The notes: a model not told the origin generated them from the sequence alone. A stretch of 64,000 nt of DNA from Pseudorhizobium tarimense (GCF_022968135.1 NZ_JALJRA010000002.1:124001-188000), one strand, 5' to 3'; positions 1-7,615 are shown, counted from the stretch's first letter. Numbers and translations are program-made.

Positions 1-37
1 CCAATCTTTTGACAACGATATCGCGCAATGTGTTCAT
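1..37 (-). CDS. Possible phage repressor, N-terminus only (partial at left edge)
   Basis: Reading leftward from an ATG at 37-35, the frame is open to the window edge and begins MNTLRDIVVKRL, which resembles the start of an XRE/cI-type helix-turn-helix repressor. Only 12 residues are visible, so the family cannot be confirmed. Its position fits: it diverges from a small Cro-like gene across a region with three operator-like palindromes. A minus-strand -10-like TATTAT at 49-44 ends about 7 bases before the ATG, so the transcript could be nearly leaderless, as for lambda cI. The -35 side is weak. Confidence 0.4.
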   Translation of the reverse strand, partial: MNTLRDIVVKRL

Positions 38-47
38 GCCCCCATAA

Positions 48-110
48 TAGGAAATTTCCACCATCGGACGCGAATTGGAAATTTCGATTTGCATAGGTGG
101 AAGTTTCCAA
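48..110. promoter_or_regulatory. Divergent early switch: three operator palindromes and a rightward promoter
   Basis: Three copies of a 10-base palindrome lie in 60 bases: GGAAATTTCC at 50-59, GGAAATTTCG at 77-86 (one mismatch) and GGAAGTTTCC at 99-108 (one central change). Centres are 27 and 22 bases apart. A good sigma70-type rightward promoter overlaps the third: TTGCAT at 89-94, a 17-base spacer and TATAAC at 112-117. This is the arrangement expected of a lysis-lysogeny switch where a repressor and a Cro-like protein compete. Operator function is inferred from the repeats and the position. Confidence 0.6.
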
Positions 111-123
111 CTATAACGGCTGC

Positions 124-378
124 ATGGAAACGCAGCTCGTTCACCATCTGATGACCCTCGCTGAGCGCTACGGCGCGGCACGTTGCCTTGAGGAGGCGAC
201 AGTCGGTCGCCATTGTGCGGCAGACGGACGCTTCTTCCTGCGCTTGCGTGAGGGAAAGACTTTTACCGCGAAGAAGTATGACGAGGTGGTCGGCTGGTTC
301 TCCCGCAATTGGCCTGACGATGTCGAATGGCCCCCTGAAGTTCTAAGACCGACGCATCTGGTGGAGGCTGCCGAATGA
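124..378 (+). CDS. Small Cro-position early phage protein (84 aa)
   Basis: First rightward gene of the prophage early region. I do not recognise the family with certainty. The sequence is compact and basic in the middle and ends in a Trp/Pro-rich tail (DVEWPPEVL); it could be a small DNA-binding protein, which its position opposite a putative repressor supports. A GTG at 97 would extend it but sits inside operator 3. The ATG at 124 is chosen because the promoter -10 ends at 117, putting the likely transcript start at or next to this ATG, so the message would be leaderless; no Shine-Dalgarno is visible for either start. Confidence 0.6.
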   Translation: METQLVHHLMTLAERYGAARCLEEATVGRHCAADGRFFLRLREGKTFTAKKYDEVVGWFSRNWPDDVEWPPEVLRPTHLVEAAE

Positions 379-386
379 CCATCCGC

Positions 387-653
387 CTAATTCAGCTGGC
401 CCGCATCAGCGTCCCCCAAGATCCTCGGCTCGATCCGGTCAAGCGCTTCCAGCGCCACGCAGGCGAGCTGCTGACTTTCCCGAGCAGGCTTCCTTTGCAT
501 CGCTTCCAGCCGGAAGCGAATGTCGTCAATGATTGCGGTGCGAACCGCCCGGCTGTCGTCGTATTCGCGGCTGACCAGGTGGGTCAGGTTGATAACGAGC
601 TGCTCGAGCACAGCGTGGCTCACGAGGAGCGCGGTCAAGGTCTGGTCGGTCAT
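387..653 (-). CDS. Small hypothetical phage protein (88 aa), reverse strand
   Basis: Starts MTDQTLTALLVSHAVLEQL and is predicted largely helical, with a basic region (RFRLEAMQRKPARE) near the C-terminus. The ATG at 653 is preceded by a GAGAGGGA Shine-Dalgarno about 6 bases upstream on the minus strand, which argues for this gene over the overlapping plus-strand frame at 375-722 (Pro/Ala/Arg-rich and shadow-like). It converges on the Cro-position gene, with 8 bases between stops, and diverges from the regulator at 812. No family recognised. Confidence 0.6.
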   Translation of the reverse strand: MTDQTLTALLVSHAVLEQLVINLTHLVSREYDDSRAVRTAIIDDIRFRLEAMQRKPARESQQLACVALEALDRIEPRILGDADAGQLN

Positions 654-785
654 TGCTTCAATCCCTCTCTCTTGAGGCCTCCCGATCCCGCTGCCTTTGC
701 TTTGGCCTGCGGTCCACCGTGATGGCCTGACGAACCGACATTTCGCAATTCGATCTGCTTCCCGCCACGGGAAAACCTGCAGCGA

Positions 786-802
786 TTTCCCGTTGCGGGA
801 AA
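786..802. promoter_or_regulatory. Palindrome overlapping the RBS of the gene at 812
   Basis: TTTCCCGTTGCGGGAAA is a perfect 7-base inverted repeat with a 3-base centre. A further half-site, CGGGAAAA, lies near 768-775. The right arm runs into the AAAGGAG Shine-Dalgarno of the gene that starts at 812, so the element could be an operator in the shared 654-811 promoter region or an RNA hairpin that masks the ribosome binding site. It differs from the GGAAATTTCC sites at the left edge, so a different protein would have to read it. Confidence 0.5.
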
Positions 803-811
803 GGAGCATCC

Positions 812-1309
812 ATGTCTTCGACCGATCCTTTTCTTCTTCGTCTCAAGGCAGCGCAGCGTGACCTGATCGAGGCCTGTGGCGGCATCGTCCGTTCCGGCGA
901 CAAGACCGGCCACAGCAAGAGTACGGTGGGGCGCTGGATGGACCCGGCGGACCCGGCAACCATGCCGCTTGCAGCGGTCCGTTCGCTCGAAATGGACTGC
1001 CGTCAGCCATTCGTCACATCCGTGCTTGCCGAGGCCTGCGGGCGCCGCCTGACCGATCCTGATCTGGAGCGCGCAGCCGAAGTCTGCGTGATGCAGAGCC
1101 ATGCCGAAGTCATGCGGCAGATGGCGGAGCTTGCGCAGGGCATGGCCATGGCGATCGCCGATGGTCGCGTCACGCCGGCGGAGGCAACCCGCGTGGACCG
1201 GGTTGCTTCGGACATCCAAGGCGCGCTCAGCGACCTGCGGTCCGCCTTTGCGTCGGTCAAGGCACAGGGCGGCACGGCTGCCAGCCTGCGCGTGGTGGGA
1301 GACGAGTGA
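812..1309 (+). CDS. Putative phage DNA-binding regulator, CII/CP76-like (165 aa)
   Basis: The N-terminal half (DPFLLRLKAAQRDLIEACGG, then HSKSTVGRWMDP) reads like a helix-turn-helix of the phage regulatory CII/CP76 type found in rhizobial prophages, with STVGRW as the likely recognition helix. The C-terminal half is a long amphipathic helical region suited to oligomerisation. It has a strong AAAGGAG Shine-Dalgarno overlapped by the palindrome at 786-802, so its translation or transcription is probably controlled. It heads a run of overlapping early genes up to 8614. The family call rests on resemblance only. Confidence 0.6.
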   Translation: MSSTDPFLLRLKAAQRDLIEACGGIVRSGDKTGHSKSTVGRWMDPADPATMPLAAVRSLEMDCRQPFVTSVLAEACGRRLTDPDLERAAEVCVMQSHAEVMRQMAELAQGMAMAIADGRVTPAEATRVDRVASDIQGALSDLRSAFASVKAQGGTAASLRVVGDE

Positions 1310-1512
1310 TGGAGCGCGGACCTATCACCGAACCATCTCTCGGACTGCGCGGCATTGAAGCCATCCGCCTGCTGGACACGGACATTCCGCAGTCCTGCGC
1401 GGTCGGATTTCGCGAAGACATGGATGCAATGTTCGCCGTGGAGACGAGCCGCAATGTCCGGTGCCTCACCTCGACAGGGTCCATTGCAGAACGGGCGAGG
1501 GTGCGGTCATGA
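1309..1512 (+). CDS. Small hypothetical early phage protein (67 aa)
   Basis: The ATG at 1309 overlaps the stop of the upstream regulator by one base (GTGATG) and its own TGA (1510-1512) overlaps the next start (ATGA at 1509). Translational coupling on both sides supports it as a real gene. The sequence starts MERGPITEPSLGLRGIEAI and has no motif I recognise. A GTG at 1306 is an alternative start. Confidence 0.55.
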   Translation: MERGPITEPSLGLRGIEAIRLLDTDIPQSCAVGFREDMDAMFAVETSRNVRCLTSTGSIAERARVRS

Positions 1513-2075
1513 ACAGCGGGATTCCCTGGGCGCAGGCCGATGTCGAGCTGGTGGCCGATATGTGGAAGGCCGGCAATTCGGCTTCCGTGATTGCTGGGAG
1601 GGTCAAGCGATCGCGCAACGCCGTGCTCGGGCTGATGAACCGGGACCGCGACCGTTTTCCGAAGCGCGGCAAGGGTTCTGCGACGACTCCCTCTACATCC
1701 CCGTCCACTCCTGCAAAGCGCACCAGTCGCCTCAACTCCTTCAATGTGCCCGTGCTGCGGAAGGCGCGCGCCGCGGCTCTTGCCTCGCCGAAACCGCAGC
1801 CGGCGCCTGCTCCAGAACCTATCGCAGCGCCGGAGCCGGTCGCTCCGGTCTGGGCTGAAGGTCATGAGCGCGGGGCAAGATCGGACCTCTCTCGCTTCCG
1901 CCTGGTCGACGTCGAGCCAAAGGACTTCGCCTCTCTCGGGCGCTTCGAATGCCGGTTTCCGCTCGTCTGCTTCGAGGCGGCTTCCGGGCCAGACATGCCC
2001 TGCTGCGGCGCGGGAACCGACCCGCTCAAGAGCTATTGCGACGCCCATCTTGCCGTCATGGCGGGGAGGGTTTGA
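1509..2075 (+). CDS. GcrA-like cell cycle regulator, phage-borne (188 aa)
   Basis: GcrA is an alphaproteobacterial sigma70-binding transcription factor that responds to m6A at GANTC sites made by CcrM. Both ends of the family are visible. The N-terminal helix-turn-helix (about residues 5-45) has PWAQADVELVADMWKAGNS followed by ASVIAGRVK and RNAVLGLMNR. The C-terminal Cys/His motif (about 150-185) has ECRFP, CCGAG and SYCDAH, matching the host pattern CRWP...CGA...YC..H. A Pro/Ala-rich linker joins them. The ATG at 1509 overlaps the previous stop (ATGA). The next gene encodes an adenine-type methyltransferase, so the two may act together. Confidence 0.85.
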   Translation: MNSGIPWAQADVELVADMWKAGNSASVIAGRVKRSRNAVLGLMNRDRDRFPKRGKGSATTPSTSPSTPAKRTSRLNSFNVPVLRKARAAALASPKPQPAPAPEPIAAPEPVAPVWAEGHERGARSDLSRFRLVDVEPKDFASLGRFECRFPLVCFEAASGPDMPCCGAGTDPLKSYCDAHLAVMAGRV

Positions 2076-2710
2076 TGGGACAGAACATCTCCCATGCTGT
2101 GATGGCCCAGCGGATTGAGCCTCACGACAGCCTGGACGATTTTCCAACACAGCCATGGGCAACGCGGGCGCTTCTGGAATCGGTCATCATTCCTGCCTGT
2201 GGACCGGTCTCACACATGACCGCTTGGGAACCTGCTTCCAATCGCCTGCACATGGCTGGCCCGCTCACTGAATATTACAGCGATGTATGGGCATCTGATA
2301 TCCATGATTATGGCGTCGGATCAGTCCAGCATGACTTCCTGTTGCCGTTCATCCCAGAACTCTTCGAGGGCGCGCAGCCTGATTGGATAATCACTAACCC
2401 GCCTTTTCGACTTGCTGAGCAGTTCATCGAACGTGCTAGCCAAGTGGCTAGGGTCGGCTTTGCCACGATTGTCCGGACCTCCTTCCTCGAAGGCGTTGGG
2501 CGTTACACGAACCTATTCAGCAAGAACCCCCCATCAATCATCGCCCAATTCGTCGAGCGGGTGCCGATGGTGAAAGGACGCCTCACCGCCACCGGATCTA
2601 CCGCAACTGCCTACTGCTGGCTGGTCTGGGTTGAGGGTGAGGTCAACACTCGGTTTGCCTGGATACCTCCGTGCCGCAAGCGACTGGAACGGAGGGAAGA
2701 CTATGCATGA
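2075..2710 (+). CDS. Phage DNA adenine-type methyltransferase (211 aa)
   Basis: Shows a SAM-dependent amino-methyltransferase layout: a motif I-like AWEPASNRLHMA followed by an acidic SDIHDYG loop, and a catalytic TNPPF (motif IV, [DN]PP[FYW]) typical of N6-adenine enzymes. The N-terminal DDFPTQPWATRALLE is common in rhizobial phage methyltransferases of this kind. It starts with TGATG, overlapping the gcrA-like stop by one base. The target sequence cannot be read from the protein. It may protect phage DNA or alter the m6A signals that GcrA reads. Confidence 0.8.
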   Translation: MGQNISHAVMAQRIEPHDSLDDFPTQPWATRALLESVIIPACGPVSHMTAWEPASNRLHMAGPLTEYYSDVWASDIHDYGVGSVQHDFLLPFIPELFEGAQPDWIITNPPFRLAEQFIERASQVARVGFATIVRTSFLEGVGRYTNLFSKNPPSIIAQFVERVPMVKGRLTATGSTATAYCWLVWVEGEVNTRFAWIPPCRKRLERREDYA

Positions 2711-3161
2711 CATCCGCCTCGTCATCGTCACCGACCAGCCGCAGCGCGCTTCCCGCATTCTGCTCGGCTGTGCTGTCGACCGCTTGCCATCATGGATCCG
2801 CGTGATGTCCGGGGCCGAGATCTCGGAACTGCCAGCCGGGGCGCCGGTGCTGGCGATCTGGTTTTCCGATCGCTCTTTTGCCGAAGCTCTCTACCGCGAA
2901 CGCCGCGAGCAGGTGTCGCTCGATAACGACTACGGCAAGCACTACCAGCGAATTCAGGACGCGCTCGCGAGACGCGATGCGGCGGAGAAGGCGCTTTGCG
3001 ACGATTACTGTGCCGAGATGTCCTCCCGGCCTCAGGCGCAGGAGGAGGCGGGGACAGTAGCGGCCGATCAGCAGGAAGTCGCGACATCCCCGTCCTCCGC
3101 TTCTCCCCCGACCGATCTTCCTTCCGAACCTCTACACCAACGTCAATCGAGGTGGACTTGA
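2703..3161 (+). CDS. Hypothetical early phage protein (152 aa)
   Basis: Begins MHDIRLVIVTDQPQRASRIL, a short beta-rich N-terminus, followed by a helical segment with many charged residues (ALYRERREQ to ALARRDAAEKAL) and a Ser/Pro-rich low-complexity tail. The start at 2703 overlaps the methyltransferase by 8 bases. No recognised domain; the position in the early operon suggests a DNA-metabolism or host-takeover accessory protein. Confidence 0.6.
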   Translation: MHDIRLVIVTDQPQRASRILLGCAVDRLPSWIRVMSGAEISELPAGAPVLAIWFSDRSFAEALYRERREQVSLDNDYGKHYQRIQDALARRDAAEKALCDDYCAEMSSRPQAQEEAGTVAADQQEVATSPSSASPPTDLPSEPLHQRQSRWT

Positions 3162-3164
3162 GCA

Positions 3165-3674
3165 ATGGGATTTCACGCTTTCGGCCCTGATGAATTCAGA
3201 ATGACAGCCCTTCAGTTTGAGGCGCTATTGCCTCACGAGCAGACGGAAATGGCGCTCCTGGTGAGAGAACGCCTGGAGGAGGCGGGTCGCGGCAGGGAAC
3301 TGCCGCGTGAACTCGCAGCTCATGTTATTCGCTCTCACGCCTATGCAATCCCGACGCCGGCCACGCCGCCGATCGTAACAGAGGGGATCACGGAGCGGTT
3401 GACCGGCGAGGTATCCTCGCATGGCAGCTATCCCAAGCTCGCCGCCGCCATCATCCAGGCCATCCATGAGGCGGAGGGTGGCATTCTGGAGGCGACGAAG
3501 GAAGATATTGCCGCCCGCTTCAAGGCGACGCGCAATGGCGTCGAGCGGGCCATGAACAATCTGCTGGACGACCAACTGATCCGGCGCACCTCGACCCGTA
3601 GCCAGCGCTGGACCCTGACGGTCAAGGCTCAGCGTCTCATCGATCAGATCCTGTCGGCAGGGGGTGCAGCATGA
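3165..3674 (+). CDS. Winged-helix-like early phage protein (169 aa)
   Basis: The C-terminal two thirds (about residues 85-165) read like a winged helix: GGILEATKEDIAARF, then RNGVERAMNNLL and RRTSTRSQRWTLT, i.e. helix, recognition-like helix, and a basic wing. The N-terminal part holds a helix rich in Arg/Glu (LLVRERLEEAGRG). A DNA-binding role is inferred, not certain. The start could also be the ATG at 3201 (MTALQFEALL). Its end overlaps the next gene by 4 bases (ATGATG). Confidence 0.6.
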   Translation: MGFHAFGPDEFRMTALQFEALLPHEQTEMALLVRERLEEAGRGRELPRELAAHVIRSHAYAIPTPATPPIVTEGITERLTGEVSSHGSYPKLAAAIIQAIHEAEGGILEATKEDIAARFKATRNGVERAMNNLLDDQLIRRTSTRSQRWTLTVKAQRLIDQILSAGGAA

Positions 3675-3997
3675 TGGACCGGCCCCGCCTGCTTCTCGTC
3701 GTGGCCCCCAGCAAGCTGGAATGCCACCGGACCGCAAAAGAGTTCCGGCTCGACTTCCTGAAGGTCGAGCGGATGCGCTTCATCAGCGACCCTTATCATC
3801 TACGCGGCTGGTCGTATGGCACACCCTTCATCGCCCTTCATCGTGACCGTTGGCCGGAGGCGCTCGACCAAGTTCTGCATGCGCTGACCGTTAAGGGGCA
3901 GCTGCGGATCGCGAATGATCGCGATCTCGACGAGCTGCGCGAGGGCTTCACCCCGCCACGGCTGAGCGTCTCCTTGGCGGGGAGGGTGGCGCTGTGA
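3671..3997 (+). CDS. Hypothetical early phage protein (108 aa)
   Basis: Begins MMDRPRLLLVVAPSKLECHR, consistent with a small alpha/beta fold, with a central YHLRGWSYGTPFIALHRDRW stretch. No family recognised. It overlaps both neighbours by 4 bases (ATGATG start, GTGA end), so it belongs to the coupled early operon that continues into the primase. Confidence 0.55.
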   Translation: MMDRPRLLLVVAPSKLECHRTAKEFRLDFLKVERMRFISDPYHLRGWSYGTPFIALHRDRWPEALDQVLHALTVKGQLRIANDRDLDELREGFTPPRLSVSLAGRVAL

Positions 3998-4122
3998 TCC
4001 TCACCTGCCATAGCTGCCCAAAGCAGCTCTGCTTCTGCGGATCGAACCGCAATCTGTTTGCCCGCCTGTTCGGCTGGGTCATTAGGGGGGGGGCGCTATT
4101 ACTGCGCTTCCTGCGGAGGTGA
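3994..4122 (+). CDS. Small Cys-rich zinc-ribbon-like protein, probably frameshifted at a G9 tract (42 aa as read)
   Basis: GTG at 3994 overlaps the previous stop (GTGA). The N-terminus reads ILTCHSCPKQLCFCGSN, with CxxC and CxC motifs typical of a small zinc ribbon. As sequenced the frame ends in RRGGALLLRF-like hydrophobic residues and a stop at 4120-4122. If the run of nine G at 4085-4093 had eight G, the frame would end RYYCASCGGEGS with a second CxxC and stop at 4130-4132, giving a GTGA overlap with the primase start at 4129. That agrees with every neighbour, so I suspect an indel or slippage in the G tract. Confidence 0.5.
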   Translation: MILTCHSCPKQLCFCGSNRNLFARLFGWVIRGGALLLRFLRR

Positions 4123-4128
4123 GGGATC

Positions 4129-5388
4129 GTGAGCGACGAGATCTCCGACTTCATCAAGAGAGCGAATCTTGTTCCGGTCTCGGTCGGCGTGTCCCGATTG
4201 AACCTGACGCTTCCGAAGATCAACGACCAAGGCATGCCTTGCCCTGCCTGCGGTGGGAAAGATCGGTTTGCCGTCAACTTGTCGAAGGGCCTGTGGGTTT
4301 GCCGTGGCTCCGCGGGTGGCGGCAATGCCGTTGGCCTGATCGGCCATGTCTGCGGCTATGATCTGCATCGGCGCGACCATCTGCTTGAGGCCGCTTCGCT
4401 TGCCCTAGGCGAGGCCATCCCGGAGGGTGGAGAACGTGAGAGCGCCGATGATTGCGCCAAGAGACAGGCGCGGATGGCCGCACTTCTTGACCAGGCTCAG
4501 CAGGACGCCGAAGCGGACAGGCAGAAGCAGGACGCATTTCGCGACCGCGAGGTGAAGAAGGCGCGCGGCATCTACCTCAATGCCACCATTGCCCCGCATC
4601 CGGAGGACGGCGAGCTGCGGCACTATCTTCGCCTGCGCACCGGCTACGTGATGCCTGACAGCGTCTTCGAGAACATCCGCTTCAACCCGCGCCTCACATT
4701 CTGGAGCGACAAGCGGGACGAGCGCGGTCACCAGATCGAGCTCTACGTCGGCTACGGCATGATCGCGCCCTTCGTCGACCTGTCCGGGCATGTGACCGGC
4801 TGTCATCAGACATGGATCGACCTCGGTAATGCTTTGAAGTTTCGCCCGCAGATCCTCGACGACAAGGGCGACGCCCTGCCGACGAAGAAGATGCGCGGCA
4901 CGAAGAAGGGCTCGATCATCCCCATCTGCGGCGATCTTTCGGCCCGGCGGTGGCTGGGCGGAGAAGGAATCGAAACCACGGCCGCGGTGGCCGGCTTCGA
5001 GGGATTTCGGGCCGACACCTTCTATTTCGCGACGGGCGATCTCGGCAACATGGCGGGGCCGGCCGATCCCAAATCGGCGTTCAATCACCCGACGCTCGTG
5101 AAGACCGATAGCCGTGGGCGGTCACGACCGGTGCGCGTGGCAGGGCCGGTACCAAAGCCCGATCAATCTCCCGCCGATGCCTATCAGCTACCGGACCATG
5201 TCGACGAGGTGGTGCATCTCGCCGATGGCGACAGCGAGTTCGTGTTCACGGCAGCGGCACTTGAGCGCGCAAGCCGACGCCTAGCGCGGCCAGGCCGCGT
5301 GATCAGGCCATGGTGGCCACCGGAGGGGATGGACTTTGCAGAGGCGCTGGCGGGCGCGAAGGCTGGGAAGGGCGGGGACAGGACGTGA
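4129..5388 (+). CDS. Phage primase, zinc-finger plus Toprim (419 aa)
   Basis: Makes RNA primers for phage replication. N-terminal CHC2-like zinc finger at about residues 38-61: CPACGGKDRF and WVCRGSAGGGNAV; the usual fourth Cys of the second CxxC is Ser here. A charged helical linker (about 110-145) leads to a Toprim-like core at about 270-375 with GGEGIETTAA (catalytic Glu) and ADGDSE in place of the DxD. The GTG start at 4129 is favoured because GTGA couplings are usual in this operon. Its end overlaps the helicase gene by 4 bases. Confidence 0.8.
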   Translation: MSDEISDFIKRANLVPVSVGVSRLNLTLPKINDQGMPCPACGGKDRFAVNLSKGLWVCRGSAGGGNAVGLIGHVCGYDLHRRDHLLEAASLALGEAIPEGGERESADDCAKRQARMAALLDQAQQDAEADRQKQDAFRDREVKKARGIYLNATIAPHPEDGELRHYLRLRTGYVMPDSVFENIRFNPRLTFWSDKRDERGHQIELYVGYGMIAPFVDLSGHVTGCHQTWIDLGNALKFRPQILDDKGDALPTKKMRGTKKGSIIPICGDLSARRWLGGEGIETTAAVAGFEGFRADTFYFATGDLGNMAGPADPKSAFNHPTLVKTDSRGRSRPVRVAGPVPKPDQSPADAYQLPDHVDEVVHLADGDSEFVFTAAALERASRRLARPGRVIRPWWPPEGMDFAEALAGAKAGKGGDRT

Positions 5389-7415
5389 CGGACAAGAAGA
5401 ATGCTTCCGGAATGCCGGAAGAACTGGTGCGTGCGCTGGCGGAAGCAGAGCAGCAGCGCGCCCTTTATCGCCCGAACCCGGACCCTTTGCCAACGGAAGA
5501 GCCAAGGGAAGAGCCTGCGACCCTGCGGCTTTCCCCGGAAGAGATCCTCGAGGAATGCTCCCGCGAACCGGAAACAGACATCGGTAATGGCCGCCGTCTC
5601 CTGAACTGGCACGGTGACAAGATCCTCCATATCACCAATGTCGGCTGGCATGGCTATGACAAGCTGCGGTGGGTTGAGGATGCCTCCGGCGCCATCGTTC
5701 GGTCTTTGGCGCACCAGACCGCTGAAGCCATCGATGATGAGGCGATTTGCCTTGATTGCTCACCGGACGAACAGGCGAAGATTGCCGCCGGCAAGCTAGC
5801 ACTCGCAAGGCTCAAGGACATGGGCAAGCCGCCCGCGGTTTCCAGCGATGTCGACGAGGATCGACTGGCGGAGCTCGACGCGCATATCGAGGCGATGAAA
5901 GAGGCCGAGATTGCCAAGGTGCGGATGGGCAGCCCCGGCAAGACCTGGGACGACGAGAAGCACGCCGAATTCCAGAAGCTGAAGGACGTCATCAAGGTCG
6001 GCAAGCAGGCTGAGCGCGAGCGGCGCAAGATGATCGACGCCACGTCATCATGGACGCAGGCGCAGTACGACGAATATGCGCGCCTGGAGGATGACGTTGC
6101 CGCCATGGATGCGGTGCAGACGGACCGCGCAGGGCGCATGTCATCCCGACACAACCACGCGAAGAGCTCGGCCGGGACGAGCCGGATCAACAACATGCTC
6201 ACGGAAGCCATCCCTTATGTGAGCCGGGAGGTCGAAGACCTCAACAAGGATCTCTTCGCCGTCAACTGCCGAACGGCGACACTGCGCTTCTTCTGCTCGG
6301 AAATGGATGGAGCGCGAAAATGGAAGCTGCGCCGCGACCGGCACACCCCGCTCGACTACATTTCGAAGCTTGTTGAGGCGGAGTTCAAGCCGGATGCCAC
6401 CGCGCCGCTGTTTGATCAGTTCATGCAGCGCGTGATGCCGAACCCGGATTATCGGAAATTCCTGCAGCGATACATGGGGTATTGCCTCCTGGGCTCAACT
6501 GCCGAGCAGTGCCTGCTGTTCTTCTATGGCGCAGGCCGGAACGGTAAGTCCACCTTTGTTGACCTGATGGTCGACATCCTCGGAGACTATGCCGTCTCCA
6601 TGTCGATCGACAGCTTTGCTGGCGATAGTAAGCGGGCTGGCGCGGAGGCGACACCGGACCTTGCCAGACTGCCCGGCGCCCGTCTGGTGGCGGCGTCCGA
6701 GCCGGAGATGGGCGTCCACCTGAAGGATGCGTTGATCAAGACGCTGACGGGCGGTGAGCCGATTGCGGTGCGGCGGCTGCATCAGGATTTCTTCGAGCTG
6801 ATCCCGCAATTCAAGATCATCCTCTCCGGCAACCACAAGCCGATCATTAGGGACGATTCCGACGGGATCTGGCGGCGCGTGCACCTGGTGCCATGGGAGA
6901 TACAGATCCCTGAGGATGAGGTGGACCGCGATCTGCCGCGCAAGCTGCGAGGAGAACGCTCCGGCGTCTTTCTCTGGATGCTGCGTGGCGCGCTCGACTA
7001 TCTCCAGCGTGGCCTACAAGTGCCTTCTGGTGTCACGGCCGCGACTGCGGAGTATCGCGAGGAGAGCGATCCCATTGGTGCCTTCATCCGCAATGCCTGC
7101 CATGTGTCCGGCAACGATGTGGACCGGGAGACCCCGGAGGAGCTGTTCAATGCCTACATGCGCTATGCCAAGCGGGAGGGCCTCGCGGAGTTCAAGCAGG
7201 CAACGTTCTCCAAGCGTCTGCCTGACCGAACCCGGCAGAGCTGGAAGGGGCAGGACGGGCTCATGCATCAGTTCCGCAAGGGCAAGAGCGGCACCACCTT
7301 CTATTACGGCATAGCCATTCGCGACGAGTTCAAGGGCGGGCAGGGGAGCGGGATGGGCGAACCGCCGTCCGGTCGGTTTGCTTCCGACGAGCCGTTCCCG
7401 GAGGATTTCCCATGA
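5385..7415 (+). CDS. Phage replicative helicase, D5/SF3 type (676 aa)
   Basis: Unwinds DNA for phage replication together with the upstream primase. The C-terminal half carries the SF3/D5 module: Walker A FYGAGRNGKSTFVD at about residue 380, the helix PDLARLPGARLVAASEPE (Walker B/B' region), the sensor-like FKIILSGNHKP and an arginine finger DGIWRRVHLVPW. The N-terminal region holds a long charged helical stretch. The GTG at 5385 gives the GTGA overlap with the primase stop; an upstream GTG-type start at 5310 would overlap the primase by 79 bases and is unlikely. Confidence 0.85.
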   Translation: MTDKKNASGMPEELVRALAEAEQQRALYRPNPDPLPTEEPREEPATLRLSPEEILEECSREPETDIGNGRRLLNWHGDKILHITNVGWHGYDKLRWVEDASGAIVRSLAHQTAEAIDDEAICLDCSPDEQAKIAAGKLALARLKDMGKPPAVSSDVDEDRLAELDAHIEAMKEAEIAKVRMGSPGKTWDDEKHAEFQKLKDVIKVGKQAERERRKMIDATSSWTQAQYDEYARLEDDVAAMDAVQTDRAGRMSSRHNHAKSSAGTSRINNMLTEAIPYVSREVEDLNKDLFAVNCRTATLRFFCSEMDGARKWKLRRDRHTPLDYISKLVEAEFKPDATAPLFDQFMQRVMPNPDYRKFLQRYMGYCLLGSTAEQCLLFFYGAGRNGKSTFVDLMVDILGDYAVSMSIDSFAGDSKRAGAEATPDLARLPGARLVAASEPEMGVHLKDALIKTLTGGEPIAVRRLHQDFFELIPQFKIILSGNHKPIIRDDSDGIWRRVHLVPWEIQIPEDEVDRDLPRKLRGERSGVFLWMLRGALDYLQRGLQVPSGVTAATAEYREESDPIGAFIRNACHVSGNDVDRETPEELFNAYMRYAKREGLAEFKQATFSKRLPDRTRQSWKGQDGLMHQFRKGKSGTTFYYGIAIRDEFKGGQGSGMGEPPSGRFASDEPFPEDFP

Positions 7416-7615
7416 TCCACTGCCAAAACCCGGACCCTTTGCTGCTGTTGATCGGCCAGCCTGGCGCTCTGCATCCCGAAATCAGGGGCGAAAACTGGGG
7501 CGCTAGGGACGATGGCGATGAGGTGTTTCAGTTTCCGTCCCAGTCAAAAGGTCAGGAGTTTCAACGGCTTTGGACGCTAGGGACGCTAGGGACGCAAATT
7601 TCAATCTTCATATGA
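7412..7615 (+). CDS. Doubtful small ORF after the helicase (67 aa)
   Basis: Coupled to the helicase by ATGA at 7412, which is the usual arrangement here. The sequence (MIHCQNPDPLLLLIGQPGAL...) has no recognisable domain and its C-terminus is encoded by the tandem GCTAGGGACG repeats, giving LGTLGTQ. It may be a real small protein or a fortuitous frame across an origin-like region. Confidence 0.3.
   Translation: MIHCQNPDPLLLLIGQPGALHPEIRGENWGARDDGDEVFQFPSQSKGQEFQRLWTLGTLGTQISIFI

Noticed and set aside
375..722. Forward 115-aa frame overlapping the reverse gene at 387-653
   Set aside because: Composition is Pro/Ala/Arg-rich like a shadow frame, while the reverse frame has a good Shine-Dalgarno and a protein-like sequence.
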